A DNA stretch of 64,000 nucleotides from Actinocatenispora sera (GTDB lineage: Bacteria; Actinomycetota; Actinomycetes; Mycobacteriales; Micromonosporaceae), in NCBI RefSeq assembly GCF_018324685.1, contig NZ_AP023354.1, positions 62,001 to 126,000 of the forward strand, given 5' to 3'. Shown one piece after another: positions 33,731 through 42,999 of the stretch (position 1 is its first letter; every line of letters starts with the position of its first letter). The notes beneath the pieces are model-generated. The model ran no database searches. It was given only the letters and a program-made list of their open reading frames with translations, and was not told where the DNA came from. Made by a program: the position numbers and the translations under genes.

Positions 33731-35482
33731 CTACTTGAGGTAGACGCTCGTGTAGACGTTGGTACCCAGGTCGGTCGACAGCTCGACACCGCCGACCTTC
33801 GAGCCGGTCAGCGACAGGCTCTTGTTGTAGTAGACCGGGATGGTCGCGGCGAACTTGGACCACTCCTGGTCCAGCTTCGCCCAGTCGTCCGCGGACTGGT
33901 CGGACGGCAGCTTGCTCGCCGCGTCCAGCTTCTTGTTGTAGGCGTCGTCGCTGTAGTACGACACGTCGTTGTTACCGTTCGGCTGGATGCTGGTTCCGTC
34001 GGTCAGCACCGGCAGCACCGCCGCGCCGGTCGGCCAGTCGGCCGCCCAGTCGGTGATGTAGAAGTCGAACGGGTTGTCCTTCCGGCCCAGCTCGGTGAAG
34101 TAGTTCTCCGGGTCGACCGGCTTCAACACGATCTTGAAGCCCGCCTTCTCGAACGACTGCTGGATCGCCGGCGCGATCCGCTGGCCCCACGGGTTGTTGC
34201 GGTAGCCGAAGATCAGCTTCGGCTTCTTGCCCGCGAGCAGCTCCTTGGCCTTCGCCGGGTTGCCGCTCTCCCCGCCGTCGAACGTCTTGTAGTTCTTCCA
34301 GCCGATCACCGTCGGAGACAGCAGGGTGGTCGCCGGCGCGGCCAGCGCGTCACCGCCGAGGGTCTGGATGATCGCCTTGCGGTCCAGCGCGTACGCCATC
34401 GCCTGACGGACCTTCAGGTCCTTGACGTGCTGCGTGTTGACCGCGACGTAGTAGACGAACGGGCCCTGACCGCTGATCGTCCGGTCCTTCAGGCTCGCGT
34501 TACCGGTCACCTTCGGCACCAGCGACTGCGGCACGTTCTCCTGCGCCACCGCGTACTGGTCCGGGCCGGCGTCCGCGATCATCCGGTTGGTCTCGGTGGT
34601 GTCCGTCGGACCGAAGTTGTAGGTGATCGTGTTCGGGTACGCGTGCCGGATCGGGTCGGTCTTCGGGTCCCAGAACTTGTTGCGCTCCAGAACCAGCTTG
34701 CTGCCCCGGTTGTACGTCTTGATCTTGTACGGACCGGACGAGAACGGGTGCAGGTCGTACTTCGCGCCCTTGTCCTGCGCCTTCGGCACCGGGGTCGAGG
34801 TCGGCAGCTGCAGCGCGAACGGCAGGTCGCAGTGCGGCGCCTTGAAGTGGAAGATCAGGGTCTTGTCGTTCTTGACCTCCAGGCCCGGACCGATGTCGGC
34901 GCCGCCGTTGTAGGGGCCCTTGTAGGTCTTGTTGTAGTTGACGTCGTTCGCCAGCCACTGCGCCAGGTAGTGCGGACCCTCGGCGATCTGCGAGGAGAAG
35001 GACCGCGAGATCCCGTACGCCACGTCCTTGGCGGTGATCGCGGAGCCGTCCTCGTACTTGAGGCCGTCCTTGAGGGTGTACTCCCAGTTCATGCACTTGC
35101 TGCCGTCGAGGTCCTTGCCCGGCCCGGTCGCCAGGTCGCCGACCAGCGTCAGCTTGCCGTTCTTGCCCTGCTTGAACATCGTCAGGGTGCGCGAGAACAG
35201 CTGCTCCGCGGACATCGCCTGCACCACGTAGGTGCGCTGGCCGTCCAGGTGCTCGAAGTCGCTGGTCTGCAGGATCTGCAGGTCGCCGCCCTTCTTCGCA
35301 CCGGCGACGGCCGGCGCGGGGCCCTGCGAGTCCTTCGGGTTGTTCGAAATACCGCCCGTGTTCTTCGTGACGTCGTTTTCGTTGCCGCCGTTGCCGCTAC
35401 CGCCCGTGTTCTTCGAGCAGGCGCCAAGGGCAGCGACCACGACCATGGCGCCTACGGCAGCCACAGCCATCCTTGGTCGCAT
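33731..35482 (-). CDS. ABC transporter substrate-binding lipoprotein, family 5 (paralogue)
   Basis: A 583-residue SBP_bac_5 lipoprotein, similar along its whole length to the neighbouring 31654-33402 product (both share SKNTG after the lipobox, FEHLD near the start, and the same block order). The lipobox is ALGAC. The ATG at 35482 has GGAGG seven bases upstream. It follows an orphan DppB permease gene with a large hairpin between them. Two paralogous receptors beside one set of ATPases suggest a transporter that accepts two related ligands. Confidence 0.93.
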   Translation of the reverse strand: MRPRMAVAAVGAMVVVAALGACSKNTGGSGNGGNENDVTKNTGGISNNPKDSQGPAPAVAGAKKGGDLQILQTSDFEHLDGQRTYVVQAMSAEQLFSRTLTMFKQGKNGKLTLVGDLATGPGKDLDGSKCMNWEYTLKDGLKYEDGSAITAKDVAYGISRSFSSQIAEGPHYLAQWLANDVNYNKTYKGPYNGGADIGPGLEVKNDKTLIFHFKAPHCDLPFALQLPTSTPVPKAQDKGAKYDLHPFSSGPYKIKTYNRGSKLVLERNKFWDPKTDPIRHAYPNTITYNFGPTDTTETNRMIADAGPDQYAVAQENVPQSLVPKVTGNASLKDRTISGQGPFVYYVAVNTQHVKDLKVRQAMAYALDRKAIIQTLGGDALAAPATTLLSPTVIGWKNYKTFDGGESGNPAKAKELLAGKKPKLIFGYRNNPWGQRIAPAIQQSFEKAGFKIVLKPVDPENYFTELGRKDNPFDFYITDWAADWPTGAAVLPVLTDGTSIQPNGNNDVSYYSDDAYNKKLDAASKLPSDQSADDWAKLDQEWSKFAATIPVYYNKSLSLTGSKVGGVELSTDLGTNVYTSVYLK

Positions 35483-35675
35483 CACATAACCTCCGCAACC
35501 TCGTCGGCCGCTCGGCTGAAGCACGCTCGCACCGGCGGCGCTGTGCCTCCCCGGCGTACTCCCCCGATGGCACGGGAGAGGAACCGCCGACAAGGCTGTT
35601 TCACAGGGAACTTAGTCACATTGCCAGGCCAGCCGGTCACGAGCATGCAACGACACGGTCTCAGCGCGGCCTAAC

Positions 35676-35728
35676 GGCTGCCCGGAACGGGAGCGAGAGG
35701 TCCACAGCCTCGCCCACACCGGGCAGCC
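35676..35728 (-). terminator. Extended stem-loop after the second dppB-like gene
   Basis: GGCTGCCCGG pairs perfectly with CCGGGCAGCC across 33 bases. An inner GCGAG/CTCGC pair extends the structure. It begins 3 bp after the permease stop and may terminate or attenuate transcription towards the substrate-binding protein gene. Confidence 0.4.
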
Positions 35729-35731
35729 ACG

Positions 35732-36721
35732 TCAGCTCAACCGCACACGCGGATCGATCACCGAATACAGCATGTCGACCACGATGTTGAGCACGATGAT
35801 GAAGAACGCCGCCAACAGCACCGTTGCCATCACCACCGGGAGGTTCAGGTCGTTCACCGCCTGCACCGCGGTGCGGCCCAGGCCGTTGACGCCGAACACC
35901 GTTTCGGTGATCACCGCCCCGCCCAGCGACGCGCCGAAGTAGAGCCCGGCGGTGGTGACGATCGGTGTGATCGCGGCCCGCAACGCGTGCCGGCCGTACA
36001 CCTTCCACTTGGTCAGGCCCTTGGCCCGGGCGGTCCGGACGAAGTCCTCCGACAGCGTCTCCAGCATCTGCGCCCGAGACAGCCGGGCGAAGATCGCCGA
36101 GTTCAGGAAGCCCAGCGTCAGCCAGGGCAGCAGCATCTGCACGAGCCACTGGCCGGGATCGTCGAACGGCGACGTGTACCCCGGGTTGGGTAGCAGGTGC
36201 ATCGTGTAGACGAAGATCAACAAGAGGATCGGGCCGAAGAAGTAGATCTGCATCGACGCACCGACCAGGCTCACGCCCACCGCCGCCTTGTCGAACGCGG
36301 TGCCCCGGCGCAATGCCGAGATCATCCCCAGGCCGACCCCGAGCACCAGCTGCAGCACCGTCGCGCCGACCACGATCGACACCGTCACCGGCAGGGTGCG
36401 TCCGATGATGTCGGTGACCGGCTCGTTGGTGCGGAACGAGAAGCCCAGGCACGGCGCCGGGCACTTCAGCGCGAGCTCGCCCGTGCCGTACGTCCGGCCG
36501 GCGACCATGCCCTTCATGAACTCGCCGTACTGCACGTAGGTGGGCTTGTCGAGGCCGAGCCGCTGCTCGGTCTGCGCGATCGCGTGCGCGTCGCACTGCT
36601 TGCCGCACATGACGTACGCGGGCGAGGTGGGCACCGCGAAGAACAGGATGAACGTGATGACACTGACCGCGAACAGCGACAGTATCGCCAACAGAACACG
36701 CTTGACCAGGTACCGAATCAT
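35732..36721 (-). CDS. Peptide ABC transporter permease, DppB type (copy 2)
   Basis: A 329-residue permease with six membrane helices. The BPD_transp_1 EAA loop appears as EDFVRTARAKGLTKWKVYGR, where it contacts the ATPases. The first extracytoplasmic loop carries two Cys-x3-Cys pairs (CGKQC and CPAPC). It is nearly identical to the product of 39058-40047, which is of equal length. It stands alone between the terminator after the ATPase genes and the substrate-binding protein gene, so it is an extra copy. The ATG at 36721 is taken as start because the helix-1 segment MIRYLVKRVLLAIL follows directly. Confidence 0.93.
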   Translation of the reverse strand: MIRYLVKRVLLAILSLFAVSVITFILFFAVPTSPAYVMCGKQCDAHAIAQTEQRLGLDKPTYVQYGEFMKGMVAGRTYGTGELALKCPAPCLGFSFRTNEPVTDIIGRTLPVTVSIVVGATVLQLVLGVGLGMISALRRGTAFDKAAVGVSLVGASMQIYFFGPILLLIFVYTMHLLPNPGYTSPFDDPGQWLVQMLLPWLTLGFLNSAIFARLSRAQMLETLSEDFVRTARAKGLTKWKVYGRHALRAAITPIVTTAGLYFGASLGGAVITETVFGVNGLGRTAVQAVNDLNLPVVMATVLLAAFFIIVLNIVVDMLYSVIDPRVRLS

Positions 36722-36819
36722 TGCCGACACCCCGTATGGCAGGTTGCCAGGACGCACCAAGGCTAGACATAACCCAGAAGGCATGGGTCACGACAAAGAC
36801 ACGAAGGCGTACCACATGC

Positions 36820-36854
36820 GACGGCGCCCGTACCTGTGGGGTACGGGCGCCGTC
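36820..36854 (-). terminator. Terminator of the dppCBDF-like operon
   Basis: A perfect 15-bp stem (GACGGCGCCCGTACC with its complement) and a 5-base loop, starting 14 bp after the stop of the 36869 gene on the minus strand. Confidence 0.8.
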
Positions 36855-36868
36855 GTCGGGTGCGTGGG

Positions 36869-37914
36869 TCAGGCGAGCGGGCCGGTCTCCGGGAAGTGGC
36901 AGGCCACCTGCTGACCGGTACCGATCTGCAGCAACGGCGGCTCCACCTCGGCGCACTTGGGCTGCGCCTTCCAGCACCGGGTGCGGAACCGGCAGCCGGA
37001 CGGCGGGTTCAGCGGGGTGGGCACGTCGCCCTCCAGCCGGATGCGCTCCCGGCCCTTCTCCCCGATCTTCGTCACGTCCGGCACCGCCGACAGCAGCGCC
37101 CGGGTGTACGGGTGGGCGGGCTCCTCGTAGATCTGGTGCCGGTCGCCGATCTCCACCATCTTGCCCAGGTACATCACGCCGATGCGCTGGCAGAAGTGCC
37201 GGACCACGGCCAGGTCGTGCGCGATGAACACGAACGCCAGGTCGAACTCGCGCTGCAGATCGCGCAGCAGGTTGATCACCTGCGCCTGGATCGACACGTC
37301 CAGCGCGGACACCGGCTCGTCGGCCACGATCAGCTTGGGCCGCAACGCGAGCGCCCGGGCGATCCCGATGCGCTGCCGCTGACCGCCGGAGAACTCGTGC
37401 GGGTAGCGGTTGTAGTGCTCCGGGTTCAGGCCGACCGTCTCCAGCAGCTCCTGCACCCGCTTCTTCACCCCGCCGGGTGGGTTGATCCCGTTGACCTGCA
37501 ACGGCATCGCCACGATCTTGCCGACCGTGTGCCGCGGGTTCAACGACGAGTACGGGTCCTGGAAGATGATCTGCAGGTCGTGCCGCAGCGACCGCATCTG
37601 CGACCGGTTGTACCGGGTGATGTCGCGGTCCTCGAACACGATCTTGCCGGCGGTCGACTCCAGCAGCTTGACCACCATCCGGCCGGTGGTCGTCTTGCCG
37701 CAGCCGGACTCGCCGACCAGGCCGAGCGTCTCGCCGCGGTCGACGCTGAAGTCGACCCCGTCGACGGCGCGCACCAGCGCCTTGGTGCCGAAGGCGCCCT
37801 GCTTGACCGGGAAGTGCTTGGCCAGCCCCTCCACCGTGAGCAGGGGGGACGAGCTACGCGGCGCCACCGCCGCCGGCGCGGCCTGGCTGCCAGGCTCGAA
37901 GGTCTGCTCGCTCA

Positions 37915-37915
<1 letters not shown>
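36869..37915 (-). CDS. Peptide ABC transporter ATP-binding protein, DppF/OppF type
   Basis: A 348-residue ABC ATPase with Walker [12 protein letters not shown], signature [10 protein letters not shown], Walker [14 protein letters not shown], and the C-terminal oligopeptide/dipeptide extension with Cys residues ([14 protein letters not shown]). It powers the importer with the DppD-type partner. The GTG at 37915 shares one base with the upstream stop (TAGTG), showing tight coupling. Confidence 0.95.
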
Positions 37916-38985
<1,070 letters not shown>

Positions 38986-39057
38986 TCTTCCTACTCTCTC
39001 TCCGGCGACCGTTGCGGTACCAGTCGTGCCCGCCGGGTGCCGGCGGGCACGGACCGG

Positions 39058-40047
39058 TCAGCCCAGCCGCACCCGCGGGTCGATCACGGAGTACAGCACG
39101 TCGACGATGATGTTCATGACGATGATGAAGAACGCCGCGAGCAACACGGTGCCCATCACGACCGGGAGGTTCAGGTCGTTCACCGCCTGCACAGCGGTGC
39201 GGCCCAGGCCGTTGACGCCGAACACCGTCTCGGTGATCACCGCCCCACCCAGCGCGCCGCCCAGATCGAGGCCTGCGATGGTGACGATCGGGGTGATCGC
39301 GGCCCGCAACGCGTGTCGGGCGTAGACCTTCCGTTTCGGCAGACCCTTGGCCCGGGCGGTCCGGACGAAGTCCTCCGACAACGTCTCCAGCATCTGCGCG
39401 CGGGACAACCGGGCATAGATCGCCGAGTTCAGGAAGCCCAGGGTGGCCCAGGGCAGAAGTAGCTGCGTGAACCATTGCGCGGGATCATCGAACGGTGACG
39501 TGTAACCCGGGTTGGGTAAGACGTGCAGCGAGTAGACGAAGATCAACAAGAGGATCGGGCCGAAGAAGTAGATCTGCATCGACGCACCGACGAGGCTGAC
39601 GCCCACCGCCGTCTTGTCGAAGACACTGCCTCTCTTCAGCGCCGATATCATGCCCAGCCCGACGCCCAGCACCGTCTGGATGACCAGGGCGCCGACCACG
39701 ATCGACACCGTCACCGGGACGGTGCGCTTGATGATGTCGGTGACCGGCTCGTTGGTGCGGAACGAGAAGCCCAGGCACGGGGCCGGGCACTTCACCGCGA
39801 GGTCGCCCGTGCCGTACGTCCGGCCGGCGACCATGCCCTTCATGAACTGGCCGTACTGCACGTAGGTCGGCTGATCGAGCCCCAGCCGGTGCTCGGTCTG
39901 CGCGATGGCGTGCGCGTCGCACTGCTTGCCGCACATGACGTACGCCGGGGACGTCGGCACCGCGAAGAACAGCAGGAACGTCACCACGCTGACGGCGAAC
40001 ATCGTCAGCACGGCGAGCAGGATCCGCCTGATCAAATACCGAGCCAT
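39058..40047 (-). CDS. Peptide ABC transporter permease, DppB type (copy 1)
   Basis: A 329-residue six-helix permease with EAA loop EDFVRTARAKGLPKRKVYAR and the same double Cys-x3-Cys loop as its close paralogue at 35732-36721. It is the operonic copy, placed between DppC-type and DppD-type genes. The ATG at 40047 is preferred over the GTG three bases upstream because of spacing to AAGG. It should form a heterodimer with the DppC-type subunit. Confidence 0.94.
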   Translation of the reverse strand: MARYLIRRILLAVLTMFAVSVVTFLLFFAVPTSPAYVMCGKQCDAHAIAQTEHRLGLDQPTYVQYGQFMKGMVAGRTYGTGDLAVKCPAPCLGFSFRTNEPVTDIIKRTVPVTVSIVVGALVIQTVLGVGLGMISALKRGSVFDKTAVGVSLVGASMQIYFFGPILLLIFVYSLHVLPNPGYTSPFDDPAQWFTQLLLPWATLGFLNSAIYARLSRAQMLETLSEDFVRTARAKGLPKRKVYARHALRAAITPIVTIAGLDLGGALGGAVITETVFGVNGLGRTAVQAVNDLNLPVVMGTVLLAAFFIIVMNIIVDVLYSVIDPRVRLG

Positions 40048-40138
40048 CACACACCTTGCCGAGGGTTGTTCTTCGCGCCGTGCGGCGCCGGGCCATCCGT
40101 GCCGATCGCCGCGGCGGCGAGCAGGCTTCCCGGCGCTC

Positions 40139-41185
40139 TCATCGGGACGACTTCGGGTCGAGGGCGTCTCGCACGGAGTCGCCGAACAGGTTGAAGGCCA
40201 GCACCAGGATCAGGATCGTGGCACCGGAGACCATCGTGTAGAAGGGGTCGGTCTGCAGGAACGTCGTCCCGTTGTTGATCATGCGGCCCAGGTCCGGTGT
40301 TGGTTCGACCACGCCGATGTTCAGGAACGACAGGGCCGCTTCACCGGTGATGAACTGCGGCACGTTGAGCGAGAAGACCACCAGGATCGGCGCCCAGATG
40401 TTCGGCAGCAGCTGGCGGAACAGGATGTGTCCCATGCCGGCGCCGGCCGCCCGGGCCGCCTCGACGAACTCGCGCTCGCGCAGCGACAGCACCTGGCCGC
40501 GAACCAGCCGGGCCGGATAGGTCCAGCTGAAGCAGGCGAACACGCCGATGATCAACCCGACCCGGAACAGCGCCGAGACGTCACCACGCTCGCCGTACAC
40601 CTTGTTCGTGATGACCGGGATCGCCGCCAGGCAGAAGATGAAGAACGGGAAGGCGAGCACCAGGTCGATGAACCAGTTGATGATCGAGTCGACGATGCCG
40701 CCGGCGTAGCCGGCCACGATGCCGATGACGATCCCGATCGAGATCGTGATGATCGCGGCCAGGAACGCGATCACCAGCGAGGTGCGCATTCCGTAGATCA
40801 GCTGCATCAGCACGTCCCGGCCGAGCTGCGGCTCCAGACCGAGCCAGTGCGAGCTGCTGATGCCGCCCAGGTACCCGAGCGGGTACCCAGAGGTGTCCAG
40901 CAGGTCGGAGTGCTGGTCGGTGGCGTTCGCCCCGTAGAGCTTGGAAATCAGTGGCGCGGCGATGGCCAGCACGAACATGATGACCAGGACGATGCCACTG
41001 ACGAGTGCCACCCGGTCACGCTTCAACCGGATCCAGGCGAGTTGGCCCGGAGACCGGCCGACGATGGCGGCACCCGACGTACCCGCGGTGGTGTCGCCGC
41101 CCTCGGCGACGGGAACCTCACCGACCGCGATGCCGCCGCCCGGCGGCTCCGCCTGGTCGTGAGGACCCAACGGGGTCTGCGTCAT
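40139..41185 (-). CDS. Peptide ABC transporter permease, DppC type
   Basis: A 348-residue permease. A hydrophilic N-terminus of about 50 residues precedes the OppC_N-type first helix (LKRDRVALVSGIVLVIMFVL). The EAA loop REREFVEAARAAGAGMGHIL follows, and the C-terminus is typical (FNLFGDSVRDALDPK). The ATG at 41185 has GGAGGGAG upstream. It is the first gene of the importer operon, followed by the DppB, DppD and DppF types. It forms the translocation channel with a DppB subunit. Confidence 0.94.
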   Translation of the reverse strand: MTQTPLGPHDQAEPPGGGIAVGEVPVAEGGDTTAGTSGAAIVGRSPGQLAWIRLKRDRVALVSGIVLVIMFVLAIAAPLISKLYGANATDQHSDLLDTSGYPLGYLGGISSSHWLGLEPQLGRDVLMQLIYGMRTSLVIAFLAAIITISIGIVIGIVAGYAGGIVDSIINWFIDLVLAFPFFIFCLAAIPVITNKVYGERGDVSALFRVGLIIGVFACFSWTYPARLVRGQVLSLREREFVEAARAAGAGMGHILFRQLLPNIWAPILVVFSLNVPQFITGEAALSFLNIGVVEPTPDLGRMINNGTTFLQTDPFYTMVSGATILILVLAFNLFGDSVRDALDPKSSR

Positions 41186-41530
41186 CGAATCTGCTCCCTC
41201 CGGGCTGGACCGGATCCAGACTCGCCGAACCGCCTTCCTTCCGGCGGCTGGGGATCCCGTCCGAGCATGCTGCTGCGCCCCGACTTCGACGCGAAACTAT
41301 CTATGGTTGGCGCCCGTTTTGAATTCCCGGCGGCATCAGGTTGGTAACAAGTGACCGGAACGCGTAACCGTGGGACACCGTGACGCAGGACAGACGCGAA
41401 GTTTCGCCCGTTCCACCCGGCCGGGACCGGCCGTCGGTACGACACCGGGGTCGGCTGTCCAGCCGATTCCCAGACTCTGATATCAGCGATCCACTTGCCT
41501 CCGACCGCCACGAGTCGCACCGTTGCGTAC
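41186..41530. other. Divergent intergenic region, importer operon and pterin dehydratase gene
   Basis: 345 bp with an A/T-rich patch around 41290-41330 that probably holds the importer promoter. No clear operator or terminator was found. Confidence 0.5.
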
Positions 41531-41824
41531 ATGGGGACCCTACTATCCGCTCAGCAGGTCGCCGATGGGCTCCGGGCCCTACCGGCCTGGCACGGCGACA
41601 CCACCGAGATTACGCGTAGCTACACCGCACCGGATTTCCTCTCCGGCATCCGCGCCGTCGACGCGGTGGCCGATGCGGCCGAGGCGGCCGGGCACCATCC
41701 GGACATCGACATCCGCTGGACGACCATCACGTTCACCCTGGTCACGCACGCATCGGGCGGAGTGACCGAAGCTGACCTGCGGCTTGCTGCGACCATCGAC
41801 GAACTCCTCGGCACATCGGCCTGA
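41531..41824 (+). CDS. Pterin-4a-carbinolamine dehydratase (PCD/DCoH family)
   Basis: A 97-residue single-domain enzyme that dehydrates 4a-hydroxytetrahydropterin, recycling the cofactor of aromatic amino acid hydroxylases. The active-site block is AAGHHPDIDIRW with THASGGVTEAD, all conserved. The ATG at 41531 (MGTLLSAQQ) starts at the first family strand; the frame extends to 41495. No hydroxylase gene is adjacent. Confidence 0.9.
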   Translation: MGTLLSAQQVADGLRALPAWHGDTTEITRSYTAPDFLSGIRAVDAVADAAEAAGHHPDIDIRWTTITFTLVTHASGGVTEADLRLAATIDELLGTSA

Positions 41825-42152
41825 CGGTACCCAGGGGTACCGCCGGGGGCTCGACCGGGTACCCGGCGTCGGTCACTGTGCGTGGTCCCTCGCCGATTCC
41901 GCCCATGATCAACTGAACCGCCGGGGCCGTCCCGATCCCATGATCGTTACCTCGGGTCTTCCGATTCAGTTGTCAACGCGGGAGACTCCTGCGCACACAC
42001 CGATGATCGCGCGGCGTAACGTATGGCCGCGTATGCACGCATTGACGGGCATTTGTCGGATGCGTACGAGGTACGGACAGTCCCTTCCGTCCGAACCTCG
42101 AAGTCGGCCGCCGCAACGGTGGCCCAACATCGCTGAGCAGGAGAGCGAGTCA
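41825..42152. other. Region upstream of sdhC
   Basis: 328 bp presumed to contain the sdhCAB promoter. A short 8-bp hairpin at 41825-41842 (CGGTACCC/GGGTACCG) directly follows the pterin dehydratase stop and could be a weak terminator. Nothing else is evident. Confidence 0.45.
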
Positions 42153-42974
42153 ATGACGACGACCGCAACCCCGCCGACTCGACCGTCCGGGCCGGGTCGG
42201 CGCGCGAACATCGCGGCCCGCACGCTGCGGACCGACCGGTGGTGGTTCCAACCGCTGATCACCGTGATCGGGTTGGTGGTCTGGGTGACCTACGCGGTGA
42301 TCCGCGCGGCGACCCAGAAGGACTACTGGGTACCGGCCTACCACTACCTGACGCCGTTCGCGTCACCGTGTCTGAGCAAGTCGTGCATTCCGGAGGCGGC
42401 GCACTTCGGTCGCCCGCTGCCGGAGTTCCCGCCGGTGATCCCGTTCGCGATCATCACCCTGGCGTTCCTGCTCTGCTTCCGGCTCACCTGCTACTACTAC
42501 CGCAAGGCGTACTACCGGTCGTTCTGGCAGTCACCGCCGGCGTGCGCGGTGTCCGAGCCGCACAAGAAGTACTCGGGGGAGACGAAGTTCCCGCTGATCG
42601 TGCAGAACTTCCACCGCTACTTCTTCTACATCGCGATCCTGATCTCGCTGATCAACTCGTACGACGCGGTGCTCGCCTTCCACGGCAAGGGCGGCGGATT
42701 CGGCTTCGGGCTGGGCAACATCATCCTGGTCGGCAACGTGGTCTGTCTGTGGATCTACACGCTGTCCTGCCACTCCTGCCGGAACATCACCGCGGGTCGG
42801 CTCAACCACTTCTCCCGGCACCCGATCCGGCACAAGCTGTGGATGTGGATCTCGGTGCTCAACGCGCGGCACATGATGTGGGCCTGGATCACGCTCGGAA
42901 CGCTCATGCTGACCGACGCCTACATCGGGCTGGTCGCCTCCGGCACCCTGACCGACCTGCGCTTCGTTCACTAG
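42153..42974 (+). CDS. sdhC: Succinate dehydrogenase cytochrome b-type membrane anchor
   Basis: A 273-residue membrane protein with about five hydrophobic helices and several His residues suited to haem b ligation (NFHRYFFYIAIL, CHSCRN, LNARHMMWAW). It anchors the complex II-like enzyme and passes electrons to menaquinone. The length matches the single large anchor of actinobacterial SdhCAB systems. The ATG at 42153 has GGAGAG upstream. It is the first gene of the operon, 25 bp before sdhA. Confidence 0.88.
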   Translation: MTTTATPPTRPSGPGRRANIAARTLRTDRWWFQPLITVIGLVVWVTYAVIRAATQKDYWVPAYHYLTPFASPCLSKSCIPEAAHFGRPLPEFPPVIPFAIITLAFLLCFRLTCYYYRKAYYRSFWQSPPACAVSEPHKKYSGETKFPLIVQNFHRYFFYIAILISLINSYDAVLAFHGKGGGFGFGLGNIILVGNVVCLWIYTLSCHSCRNITAGRLNHFSRHPIRHKLWMWISVLNARHMMWAWITLGTLMLTDAYIGLVASGTLTDLRFVH

Positions 42975-42999
42975 TCACTCAAGGCGGCTGAGAAACATC

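Noticed and set aside
41825-41842. Strong terminator after the pterin dehydratase gene
   Set aside because: The stem is only 8 bp with a 2-base loop and no T tract; kept only as a weak possibility.
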